A stretch of 55,462 bases of DNA, taken from positions 1 through 55,462 of the forward strand of contig NZ_LDRU01000058.1 of the NCBI RefSeq assembly GCF_001476285.1, written 5' to 3'. Of this stretch, positions 45,529 through 52,821 are shown in pieces (the first letter of the stretch is position 1; each line of letters opens with the position of its first letter). Under the pieces are notes generated by a model, which was given only the letters and a program-made list of their open reading frames with translations, did not search any database and was not told the DNA's origin. Both the position numbers and the translations under genes were made by a program. The DNA comes from Microbacterium testaceum. GTDB taxonomy: Bacteria > Actinomycetota > Actinomycetes > Actinomycetales > Microbacteriaceae.

Positions 45529-45560
45529 CGCGCGGGCCCGGCCGAAGCCGAGCCCGCGCG
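45529..45560 (-). terminator. Attenuator hairpin directly after the precursor peptide gene
   Basis: Perfect 9-bp arms CGCGCGGGC / GCCCGCGCG, with an inner GGC/GCC pair, lie between the precursor stop (45569) and the cyclodehydratase start (45492). There is no U-tract, so partial termination or mRNA protection is likely, raising precursor over enzyme. Confidence 0.55.
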
Positions 45561-45568
45561 CGGAGAGG

Positions 45569-45685
45569 TCAGGACCAGGCGAACGAGGTCGCCACGTGAC
45601 CGTGGTGGTTGGAATTGGGAGCGAGCACCGTTTCGGCGGCGCGCTGCTCCTCGACGGCGACGATCGTGATCTGCGACATGGACAT
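45569..45685 (-). CDS. His-rich RiPP precursor peptide (38 residues)
   Basis: Read by hand on the minus strand: an ATG at 45685 (or 45679) opens a leader MSMSQITIVAVEEQRAAETV and a C-terminal part LAPNSNHHGHVATSFAWS, then TGA. An AGGAGG Shine-Dalgarno lies 2 bp upstream, and the ATG overlaps the stop of the exporter gene (TGATG). The leader is acidic and the putative core has three His (27, 28, 30), Asn24/26, Ser25/34/38, Thr33 and Trp37, with no Cys. It lies between an exporter and a YcaO cyclodehydratase, the standard place for a linear azoline-type precursor. Any rings must come from Ser/Thr; the HHGH run suggests metal binding. The cleavage site is not obvious. Confidence 0.75.
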   Translation of the reverse strand: MSMSQITIVAVEEQRAAETVLAPNSNHHGHVATSFAWS

Positions 45686-47442
45686 CACCTCCTCTCGAGG
45701 TCGGGGGTTTCGGACAGGGCTTCGGGGGACGTGTCGGCGCCTTCGACGACCGCGCGATACCGGGCCGATCGCGCGACCAGCTCGTCGTGCGGGCCCGTGT
45801 CGACGACACGTCCGCTTTCGACGAAGACCACGCGGTCCATCGCGCGCATGAGGGTGGGGCGGTGGGTGATGGCCACGGTGGTGCGTCCCGCGCGCGCGGC
45901 GGTGAGCGCGGCGAGGAACTCCGCCTCCGTGCGGGTGTCGAGGCTCGCGGTCGGTTCATCGAGGACCAGGACGGACGGGTCGCGCAGGAGAGCGCGAGCG
46001 AGCCCCAGGCGCTGCCGCTCCCCGCCGGACCACGTCGTCCCGCGCTCGGCGAGCAGGGTGTCGATGCCGTCGGGAAGGGCGCGCACGTGCGCGGCGAGGC
46101 GCGCGCGCTCCAGCGCGGCCCAGACGGCCTCGTCAGCGGCATCCGGAGCCAGGAGGTTCTCGCGGACCGTGGCCCGGAAGACGTGCGGCTGCTGGGGTAG
46201 GAGCACGAGCCTCCGGCGCGTCTCGGCACCCGATTCGCTCGCGCAGTCCGCGCCGTCGACCGAGAGGTCGCCGTCGACGGCGAGGAGGCGGGCGAGGGCG
46301 AGAGCCAGGGTCGTCTTGCCCGCGCCGCTCGCGCCCACCACCGCGACGTGCTCGCCCGGGGCGATGTCGAGGTCGACACCATCGAGCGCGGCGGTCTCCC
46401 CTTCGGGGTAGACGGCGCGCAGGCCCCGCGCCGCGATCGCGCCGGGGCGCGGCGTCGAAGGCGCCCGTCCGCCCACCGGGTCGACGGGTCGCACCCCCGG
46501 GGCCCGCAGCACTGCGGCGACACGACGGGCCGCCTCCGCCGTCTCGCCGATGCGCCCGAGAGCGCCCGCGGCGATCGCGGCCGGCGACAGCGCAGCCGCG
46601 GCGAGCACCACGAGCGACGGTGCGAGCGTGGCATCCATTCCCGCCGAGACGGCCGCCGAAGCGAGAAGCAGCGTGGTGAGCAGCAAGACGACGGTCAGGG
46701 CATCGGTCAGTGCCTGCTCCAGCCCCGCGCGCAGCGAGAGCCCCCGCCGCGCGCGCTGGACGGCACTCGTCTCGTCGGCCACCGCACGGGCCTCGACCCC
46801 GACCCGGCCGAGCAGCACGACGTCGCGCGCACTGGATCGCGCCGCGAGGACCCGGGCCGACAGGCGCGCGAGTGCCGCCCGCAAGGTCCGGCCCTGCTCT
46901 GCCGCGCGGCCCGCGAGCAGCAGGGGCACGGCCACGAGGAGCGCCTGCGCGGGGAGGAGGAGAAGCCACAGCGGCCCGAGGAGCACGACGGCGGTGACGT
47001 CGATCACGAGGCAGGCGAGGGCGCCCGCCGAGACCTGGGCCACCGTGTGCGCGGCGAACCACTCCAACGACTCCACATCGCCCATCGCCGCCGCCACCGT
47101 GTCGCCCGAACGGCGGCGAGCCAAGCCCACCGGAGCGAGACCCGCGATCGCGCGGTGGACGTCGATGCGGAGGGCGTCGATCACCCGGTAGGCGAGGACG
47201 TGCGCGAACCACTGCTCGCCCCACGCGGCCAGACCCGCGGCCACGACCGCCGCGACGACCGCGAGGACGAGGGCGGGTGCCCCCGCCTCCACCGCGAGCG
47301 CGGACGCCGCCGAGACCGAGAGCACCGACACCGCGACGGAGGCGAGCATGCCGACGGTGACGACCGCGAACACGCCGAAGAACAGGCCACGCCGTCGCCG
47401 CAGGTACGGGACCAGGAGGCCGAGGGGCCTTAGAACGTTCAC
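45685..47442 (-). CDS. ABC exporter half-transporter B (membrane plus ATPase, CydC-like)
   Basis: The 585-residue fused ABC exporter has six helices, then Walker A GASGAGKTT, signature WSGGERQRLGLARA and Walker B SVLVLDEPTASLD. It resembles CydC-type halves of heterodimeric exporters. There is no C39 peptidase domain at the N-terminus. Start is GTG, overlapping the stop of the partner (GTGA). Its last codons AGG AGG (Arg-Arg) serve as the Shine-Dalgarno of the precursor gene, so expression of both is tied. It probably exports the modified peptide; glutathione/cysteine export as in CydDC is the alternative, but no cytochrome bd genes are present. Confidence 0.8.
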   Translation of the reverse strand: MNVLRPLGLLVPYLRRRRGLFFGVFAVVTVGMLASVAVSVLSVSAASALAVEAGAPALVLAVVAAVVAAGLAAWGEQWFAHVLAYRVIDALRIDVHRAIAGLAPVGLARRRSGDTVAAAMGDVESLEWFAAHTVAQVSAGALACLVIDVTAVVLLGPLWLLLLPAQALLVAVPLLLAGRAAEQGRTLRAALARLSARVLAARSSARDVVLLGRVGVEARAVADETSAVQRARRGLSLRAGLEQALTDALTVVLLLTTLLLASAAVSAGMDATLAPSLVVLAAAALSPAAIAAGALGRIGETAEAARRVAAVLRAPGVRPVDPVGGRAPSTPRPGAIAARGLRAVYPEGETAALDGVDLDIAPGEHVAVVGASGAGKTTLALALARLLAVDGDLSVDGADCASESGAETRRRLVLLPQQPHVFRATVRENLLAPDAADEAVWAALERARLAAHVRALPDGIDTLLAERGTTWSGGERQRLGLARALLRDPSVLVLDEPTASLDTRTEAEFLAALTAARAGRTTVAITHRPTLMRAMDRVVFVESGRVVDTGPHDELVARSARYRAVVEGADTSPEALSETPDLERR

Positions 47443-49136
47443 GCCCGACCTCCCGACACGGCGACGCGCCCCTCTGCCGCGAGCAACGCGGCATAGGCGC
47501 CGGCGCGCTCGCGCAGCTCCCCGGGCGTGCCGGTCTCGCTGATGCGTCCGCGCTCGACGACGAGGACCCGGTCGGCGCTCTCGGCCACCGCCAGACGGTG
47601 CGTGACCGCGATGAGCGCGTCGTCGGGATGAGCCGCGCGCAGTGCCGCGATCACCCGGGCCTCAGCCGCGGGGTCGAGAGCCGAGGTGGCCTCGTCGAGC
47701 ACCAGCACGCGCCGGTGCTGCATGTCTCCGCGCGCGATCGCGACGCGCTGGCGCTGCCCGCCCGAGAGCACCGCTCCCCCGTCGCCGAGGGGCGTATCGA
47801 GAGCGACCCCCGCACGCGCGGCGACGTCCTCGGCGGCTTCCGCGTCGGCCGGAGCGCCCAGAAGGATCTCCGCGCGCACGTCGGCCGTGAACAGCGCCGG
47901 GTCCTGGGCGACGAGGCCCACTCGCGCGCGCAGCTCGTCGGCGCCCATCGCCCGTCCGCCGAGCGAGATCGTGCCGGCCTCGGGCTCGAGCAGTCCCGCC
48001 AGCGCGGCCGCGATCGACGACTTGCCCGCCCCCGTGGGTCCGACGACAGCGGTGAGTCCGGCATCCACCCGGAAGGATGCGTCGTCGACGACCGGGGACG
48101 GGGAGTTCGGATGCCGCAGCCGCAGGCCCGTGACCTCGAGCGGCAGCGCGACCTCGGCGCGGGCGACGGCCTCCGGATCCCGGCGTCCACGATCGGCCTC
48201 GACGAGGTCGAGGACGAGGGGGCCGGAGAAGGTCCCGAGGTAGCCCGCGTGCCAGGCGGCGGCGAGCTCGCGCAGGGGCCGCACGAGCTCGATCGACAGC
48301 AACACCGCGACGAACATCTCGAACGGGCTCAGCTCTCCCCCGCGCACGGCGACCAGGACGAGCACCAGAGCCGGAACCGCGAGCAGTGCGAACTGCGAGA
48401 GACCCGATTCCACGAGCGACACGCTGAGCTGGCGAAGCGTCCGCCGCAGGAGGGTGTCGGAGGCCGCGGCGAGCTCGCGTTCGCGACGTTCCTCCTCGCC
48501 GAACGCCACGAGGGTGGTCATCCCGTGCATCGAGTCGACGAACTCGGCGTGCAGGTGCTGGTAGGCGTCCCAGTGATCTCCGCCGCGCGCGGCGAGAACG
48601 CGATCCCACAGACGCGGGACCAGAGGCAGGAGCGCCGCCGCGGCGATCGCGACGACCCCGATGAGGGGGTCGACCAGCACGAGGCCCGTGCCCACGGCGA
48701 CGAAGACGACGCCGGTCACCGCCAGTTGCGGCACGTAGGCCGAGAGGTAGGCGTCGAGATTCTCGACACCGTCCGTCACCGTCGCCTGATCCGCGCCGCT
48801 TCGCCCCTCGCCCGGCGTCCGGGCGGTGCGGTGGATCAGCGCGGCGACGGCGTGCTCGCGCAGATCGCGTTTGACGGCATCCATCGTCCGGTGTGCGATC
48901 ACGGCCCGCACCAGGGTCAGTGCGGGCCGTACGAGCAGCACCGCGGCGACGGCGACCAGCATCGGGGCCAGCGAGGCGTCGACGAGGGAGCGCCCGCCGA
49001 GCAGGCCCGCGAACAGCTGTGACAGCAGCACCGCCTGGACCGCCCACGTGGCGGAGATCGCCACGCCGACGGCGACGAGCGCGAGAAGCGCCCCCGCGTG
49101 ACCGCGCCACAGGCAGAGAAGACGGAGATGGGTCAT
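47439..49136 (-). CDS. ABC exporter half-transporter A (membrane plus ATPase, CydD-like)
   Basis: The 565-residue fused ABC exporter has six helices. Walker A is GPTGAGKSS, the signature is LSGGQRQRVAIARG and Walker B is VLVLDEATSALD. It pairs with the following half-transporter. It is the first gene of the minus-strand RiPP operon. On the minus strand a TAAGGT -10-like box (49150-49145) lies 8 nt before the ATG and abuts the Zur-like palindrome, so the operon should be repressed when the regulator is bound. The family is commonly annotated as thiol reductant exporter CydD; context here favours peptide export. Confidence 0.8.
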   Translation of the reverse strand: MTHLRLLCLWRGHAGALLALVAVGVAISATWAVQAVLLSQLFAGLLGGRSLVDASLAPMLVAVAAVLLVRPALTLVRAVIAHRTMDAVKRDLREHAVAALIHRTARTPGEGRSGADQATVTDGVENLDAYLSAYVPQLAVTGVVFVAVGTGLVLVDPLIGVVAIAAAALLPLVPRLWDRVLAARGGDHWDAYQHLHAEFVDSMHGMTTLVAFGEEERRERELAAASDTLLRRTLRQLSVSLVESGLSQFALLAVPALVLVLVAVRGGELSPFEMFVAVLLSIELVRPLRELAAAWHAGYLGTFSGPLVLDLVEADRGRRDPEAVARAEVALPLEVTGLRLRHPNSPSPVVDDASFRVDAGLTAVVGPTGAGKSSIAAALAGLLEPEAGTISLGGRAMGADELRARVGLVAQDPALFTADVRAEILLGAPADAEAAEDVAARAGVALDTPLGDGGAVLSGGQRQRVAIARGDMQHRRVLVLDEATSALDPAAEARVIAALRAAHPDDALIAVTHRLAVAESADRVLVVERGRISETGTPGELRERAGAYAALLAAEGRVAVSGGRA

Positions 49137-49151
49137 GTCAGGGAACCTTAT

Positions 49152-49166
49152 TGAGAATGGTTATCA
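49152..49166. promoter_or_regulatory. Zur-type operator in the divergent RiPP/importer promoter
   Basis: TGAGAATGGTTATCA differs by one base from the operator before znuA (TGAGAACGGTTATCA). It occupies the middle of the 37-bp gap between the divergent starts at 49136 and 49174. A TATCAT -10 for the rightward gene overlaps it, and TAAGGT for the leftward gene touches it, so one bound repressor would block both. Confidence 0.7.
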
Positions 49167-49173
49167 TTAGGCC

Positions 49174-50253
49174 ATGACCGTAGAAGAGCGCGCCGACGAC
49201 GTCAAGTCGCCGACGGTGCCGTGGCCCCGCCGGCGGGCCGCCGCCGCGATCGTGCTCCTGTGCGCGGCCGTGCCCGTGGTCGTCGTGCTCGGTATCGCTG
49301 CCGGCCAGGTCGCGCTCACCCCCGCGGACGTCGTCGACGCGACCTGGCGCACTCTCACCGGCACGACGGGGACCACGGATGCCGCGCGCCTGGCCGACAC
49401 CGTCGTCGGGCAGCTGCGCGCCCCGCGCGTGCTGCTCGGGTTCTGCGTCGGCGCCATCCTCGCCGCCAGCGGCGCGGCCCTGCAGGCGGTCGTGCGCAAC
49501 GACCTCGCCGACCCCTACCTGCTCGGCATCACCTCCGGCGCCTCGCTCGGCGCGGCCGCCGTGATCGCCCTCGGAATCGGAGCCTTCGCGGGCGCGCTCT
49601 CGACCTCGGGAGGCGCGTTCGTCGGGGCGCTGCTCGCGCTCGCGATCGTGCTGGTGCTCGTCGGGCCCCGCCGGCGTCTCGGATCGGGTCGGCTGGTGCT
49701 CGCCGGACTCGCCGTCGGCTACGCGCTGTCGGCCGTCACGAATCTCATCGTCGTCCTCTCCGACAACCGCGACGCGATCCGAGCGATCACGTTCTGGATG
49801 CTGGGGTCGCTCGGCCAGGCTTCGTGGGCCGACCTCCCGCTCGTCGCGCTCGCCCTCGTCGCCGCCGTCGGCGTCCTGACGGTGTGGGGCCGCCGGCTGG
49901 ACGCCATCGGACTGGGTGACGACGTCGCCCGGAGCCTCGGGAGCGACCCCGACCGGCTCCGTCGCAACGTGGCCGTCGTCACCGCCGTCGCGATCGCGGC
50001 CGCGGTGGCGGTCAGCGGGTCCATCGGTTTCGTCGGCCTGGTCGTCCCCCACCTCGCCCGCGGGCTCGTGGGCGCCACGCACCGTGTGCTCCTGCCGACG
50101 AGCGCGCTGCTCGGCGGCATCCTCCTCGTCGCCGCGGACACCCTTGCGCGCACCGTGCTCGCTCCGCGCGAGATCCCCCTCGGCATCCTGACCGCCCTGC
50201 TCGGCACTCCCCTGCTCCTCCTGCTGATCGCCCGTCGCAGCCGCGACGCGTGA
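49174..50253 (+). CDS. FecCD-family ABC importer permease
   Basis: The 359-residue permease has about ten helices and belongs to the siderophore/cobalamin/heme FecCD family. Diagnostic segments are LRAPRVLLGFCVGAILAASGAALQAVVRNDLADPYLLGITSGASLGA, broken here by small changes, and SGSIGFVGLVVPHLARGLVG with RTVLAPREIPLGILTALLGTPLLLLLI. It starts 7 nt from the Zur-like palindrome, with a TATCAT -10 box 6 nt before the ATG (probably leaderless). It lies in one operon with the binding protein and ATPase that follow. Only one permease gene is present, so it should work as a homodimer. Substrate is unknown; the operator suggests a metal complex. Confidence 0.88.
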   Translation: MTVEERADDVKSPTVPWPRRRAAAAIVLLCAAVPVVVVLGIAAGQVALTPADVVDATWRTLTGTTGTTDAARLADTVVGQLRAPRVLLGFCVGAILAASGAALQAVVRNDLADPYLLGITSGASLGAAAVIALGIGAFAGALSTSGGAFVGALLALAIVLVLVGPRRRLGSGRLVLAGLAVGYALSAVTNLIVVLSDNRDAIRAITFWMLGSLGQASWADLPLVALALVAAVGVLTVWGRRLDAIGLGDDVARSLGSDPDRLRRNVAVVTAVAIAAAVAVSGSIGFVGLVVPHLARGLVGATHRVLLPTSALLGGILLVAADTLARTVLAPREIPLGILTALLGTPLLLLLIARRSRDA

Positions 50254-50276
50254 CAGCCCCACCCGAAAGGAACCCG

Positions 50277-51248
50277 ATGCGTTCGCGCCCCATCCTCGCC
50301 ACCGCCCTCGTCCTGTCCGGAGCCGCGCTCCTCGCCGGCTGCTCGTCCTCAGCCGCCGCGCCGGCGTCGTCCGGCGCCGCCGGTGCGTACCCCGTCACCG
50401 TCACGGATTGCGGGACGGACGTACAGATCGACGCGCGCCCCGAACGGGTGCTCACCGTCGGCACCGCCGCGGTCGAGCTGCTCGACGCCGCGGGGGCCAG
50501 CAGCTCGATCACGGCCCGAACGGCCGAGTTCGGAGCGGCCCTGTCGGACTCGATCACCGACCCACCCTCGGACGACCTCATCATCGACCCCGCCGATCCC
50601 ACGACGGAGACCATCGTGGGCGCCACCCCCGACCTGGTGTTCGGTTACGGGCTCTTCTCAGCAGACCCGGCGCAGGTGAAGGCTGCGGGGATCCCGATCC
50701 TGACGGTGCAGGGCGAGTGCGGACACGACGCCAGCACCGACAGCGAGGCGGTGGACCTGCACACCGTCACCGACGACGTGCGGCGCCTGGGCACGGTCTT
50801 CGGCACGAGCGACACCGCCGACGCCGCCGCCGACGCTCTCGACGCGCGGATCACCGCCGCCACGCGTCCCGCGACGGGCGACTCGGCCGCCTGGGTCTAC
50901 TACTTCTCGTCGGAGGACCCGATCTCGGCCTACGGCGGAGCGGGTCTTCCGGCGGCCGTCCTCACCGCCGCCGGGCTCGACAACGTCTACGGCGACCAGA
51001 GCGACGCGTACCTCACGGTCTCGACCGAGAGCCTCCTCGCCGCGCAGCCGACCTGGATCGTCCTCACGCACGGCCTGTACGGCGAGACCGCGGAGCAGGC
51101 GCGCGAGAAGCTGCTCGCCGAGCCCGGGATCGGAGAACTGGATGCCGTCAAGGCCGGTCGTATCGTCATGGTGGGCGCCGACACGTCGAGCCCGTCGCCG
51201 GCGGCCGTCGCCGGCCTCGAGGCCATCGCCTCGGGGACACGTGACTGA
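50277..51248 (+). CDS. FecB/BtuF-like metal-chelate-binding lipoprotein
   Basis: The 323-residue lipoprotein has lipobox LLAGC (Cys22), then VTVTDCGTDVQIDARPERVLTVGTAAVELLDAAGA, the opening of cluster A-II (helical backbone) binding proteins for siderophores, heme or B12. ATPDLVFGYGLFSADPAQVKAAGIPIL and LLAEPGIGELDAVKAGRIVMVG are also typical. The ATG at 50277 has GAAAGGAA upstream; the open frame begins nine codons earlier. Two cysteines beyond the lipid-anchored one (Cys in TDCGTD and GECGHD) may form a disulfide. It should bind the imported metal complex, perhaps the exported peptide. Confidence 0.85.
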   Translation: MRSRPILATALVLSGAALLAGCSSSAAAPASSGAAGAYPVTVTDCGTDVQIDARPERVLTVGTAAVELLDAAGASSSITARTAEFGAALSDSITDPPSDDLIIDPADPTTETIVGATPDLVFGYGLFSADPAQVKAAGIPILTVQGECGHDASTDSEAVDLHTVTDDVRRLGTVFGTSDTADAAADALDARITAATRPATGDSAAWVYYFSSEDPISAYGGAGLPAAVLTAAGLDNVYGDQSDAYLTVSTESLLAAQPTWIVLTHGLYGETAEQAREKLLAEPGIGELDAVKAGRIVMVGADTSSPSPAAVAGLEAIASGTRD

Positions 51249-52038
51249 CGGCCCCGTGGCGGACGGCCCCGTGGCGGACGGACCAGCCCTGCTGGAGGCC
51301 GAGGACGTCGTCGTCGCGCACGGACGGCGCAGGGTGATCGAGGACCTCTCGTTCACCCTGCGCCGTGGCGAACGCGTCGCTGTCGTCGGCCCCAACGGCG
51401 CGGGGAAGACGTCGCTGCTGCGCGCGCTGGCCGGGCTCAGCCGCCCGGCCGGCGGGCGGGTTCGCCTGCACGGGCGCGACCTGCACCGACTGCGGGAGCG
51501 GGAGCGCGCGCGACACCTCGCCTTCGTCGCCCAGGACGAGCACACCGACCTGCCGTATCGCGCGCGCGATGTGCTCCTTCTGGGACGGTCGGCGGGCCGC
51601 GGCGACTGGCACCGCTACGACGGCGACGATCACGCCGTCATCGCCGAGGTCGCGGAGCGGTGGGAGCTCACGGGGCTGCTCGACCGCACGCTCGACGCCC
51701 TGTCGGGCGGGGAGCGGCGCCGCGTGCTGCTCGCCCGTGCCTTCGCGCAGGACGCCGAAGCGGTGCTGCTCGACGAACCCACGAACCATCTCGACCTCCG
51801 ACACCAGCACGCGCTGCTCGCTCACCTGCGCGACACCGGCGCCACCGCTGTGCTGACCCTGCACGACCTCGACCTCGCAGCGGCGTACTGCACGCGCGTC
51901 CTGCTCCTGCAGCACGGGCGGGTCCTCGCCGACGGGGAGCCCGAGGCAGCCCTGTCGGCCACGCGCGTGTCGGAGGTGTACGGGGTGCCCGTCACGGCCG
52001 TGCACGTCGGCGGACGCGCCCGCATCCTCGTGGGGTAG
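51241..52038 (+). CDS. FecE/FhuC-type ABC importer ATPase
   Basis: The 265-residue ATPase completes the importer. Walker A is GPNGAGKTS, the Q-loop is FVAQDEHTD, the signature is LSGGERRRVLLARA and Walker B is AVLLDEPTNHLD, with LTLHDLDLAAAYC following. Start is the GTG at 51241, overlapping the binding-protein stop by 8 bp; a longer frame from 51142 is a shadow. Its first codons contain an in-frame 15-bp tandem duplication giving VADGPVADGP. The segment DVLLLGRSAGRGDWHRYDGDD is typical of siderophore-importer ATPases. Confidence 0.9.
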   Translation: MTDGPVADGPVADGPALLEAEDVVVAHGRRRVIEDLSFTLRRGERVAVVGPNGAGKTSLLRALAGLSRPAGGRVRLHGRDLHRLRERERARHLAFVAQDEHTDLPYRARDVLLLGRSAGRGDWHRYDGDDHAVIAEVAERWELTGLLDRTLDALSGGERRRVLLARAFAQDAEAVLLDEPTNHLDLRHQHALLAHLRDTGATAVLTLHDLDLAAAYCTRVLLLQHGRVLADGEPEAALSATRVSEVYGVPVTAVHVGGRARILVG

Positions 52039-52116
52039 CCACGATCCCTCTCGCGGCGGATGCGGATACGCTCCGGGGCGGACGACACCACAATCCCGCG
52101 CGGCTGGGATGGAGGC

Positions 52117-52821
52117 ATGACCTCTTCTCCCGTCCTCACCGCCACCGGGCTCGTCAAGCGTTACGGCGAGCTGTCGGCGCTCGACTCCGTGTCCCTGACC
52201 ATCCGCGCCGGCGAGTCCGTCGCCGTCATGGGGGCGTCGGGGTCGGGCAAGACCACCCTGCTGCACACCCTCGCCGCCGTGATCGCGCCCGACTCCGGCT
52301 CCGTCGTCCTCTCGCCCCCGGGCGCTCAGCCGATCGAGCTCGTCGGTCTCACCGAGGGAGAACGCGCGCGCGTCCGCCGCACGCTCCTGGGCTTCGTCTT
52401 CCAGGAGCACCTGCTGCTGCCCGAGCTGACCGCCGTCGAGAACGCGGCCCTGCCGCTGCTGCTCACCGGGATGAGGAGACCGGATGCCGAGCGCCACGCC
52501 GCCGGCTGGCTCGCCGCCCTGGGGCTCGCGGGAATGGAGTCCCGCCGCATCGGTCAGCTCTCGGGCGGGCAGGCGCAACGCGTCGCGATCGCCCGCGCGC
52601 AGGTGACCGGGGCACCGGTCGTCTTCGCCGACGAGCCCACCGGTGCCCTGGATTCGGCCACCTCGACCGACGTGCTGAGCGCGCTCCTGCACGCCACCAC
52701 CGGCCAAGGCCGGACGCTCGTCATGGTCACGCACGACGCCGAGGTCGCCCGCCGCTGCTCGCGCATCGTGCGCCTGCGCGACGGCCAGGTCGTCGACGAC
52801 ACCGCGGGGGTCCTGCGATGA
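52117..52821 (+). CDS. ABC transporter ATPase, LolD/MacB/BceA type
   Basis: The 234-residue ATPase has Walker A GASGSGKTT, signature LSGGQAQRVAIARA and Walker B VVFADEPTGALD with the EPTGALD form of the LolD/FtsE/BceA branch. I start at MTSSPVLTATG, preceded by GGAGG. It overlaps the FtsX-type permease gene by 4 bp. Such pairs remove or resist antimicrobial peptides, among other roles, and could protect the producer from its own RiPP. It follows the importer operon after 78 bp, so co-regulation is possible. Confidence 0.85.
   Translation: MTSSPVLTATGLVKRYGELSALDSVSLTIRAGESVAVMGASGSGKTTLLHTLAAVIAPDSGSVVLSPPGAQPIELVGLTEGERARVRRTLLGFVFQEHLLLPELTAVENAALPLLLTGMRRPDAERHAAGWLAALGLAGMESRRIGQLSGGQAQRVAIARAQVTGAPVVFADEPTGALDSATSTDVLSALLHATTGQGRTLVMVTHDAEVARRCSRIVRLRDGQVVDDTAGVLR

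Noticed and set aside
47439..49136. CydDC thiol exporter for cytochrome bd assembly
   Set aside because: Sequence similarity alone would allow it, but no cydAB genes are adjacent and both halves are coupled to a peptide precursor and YcaO genes.
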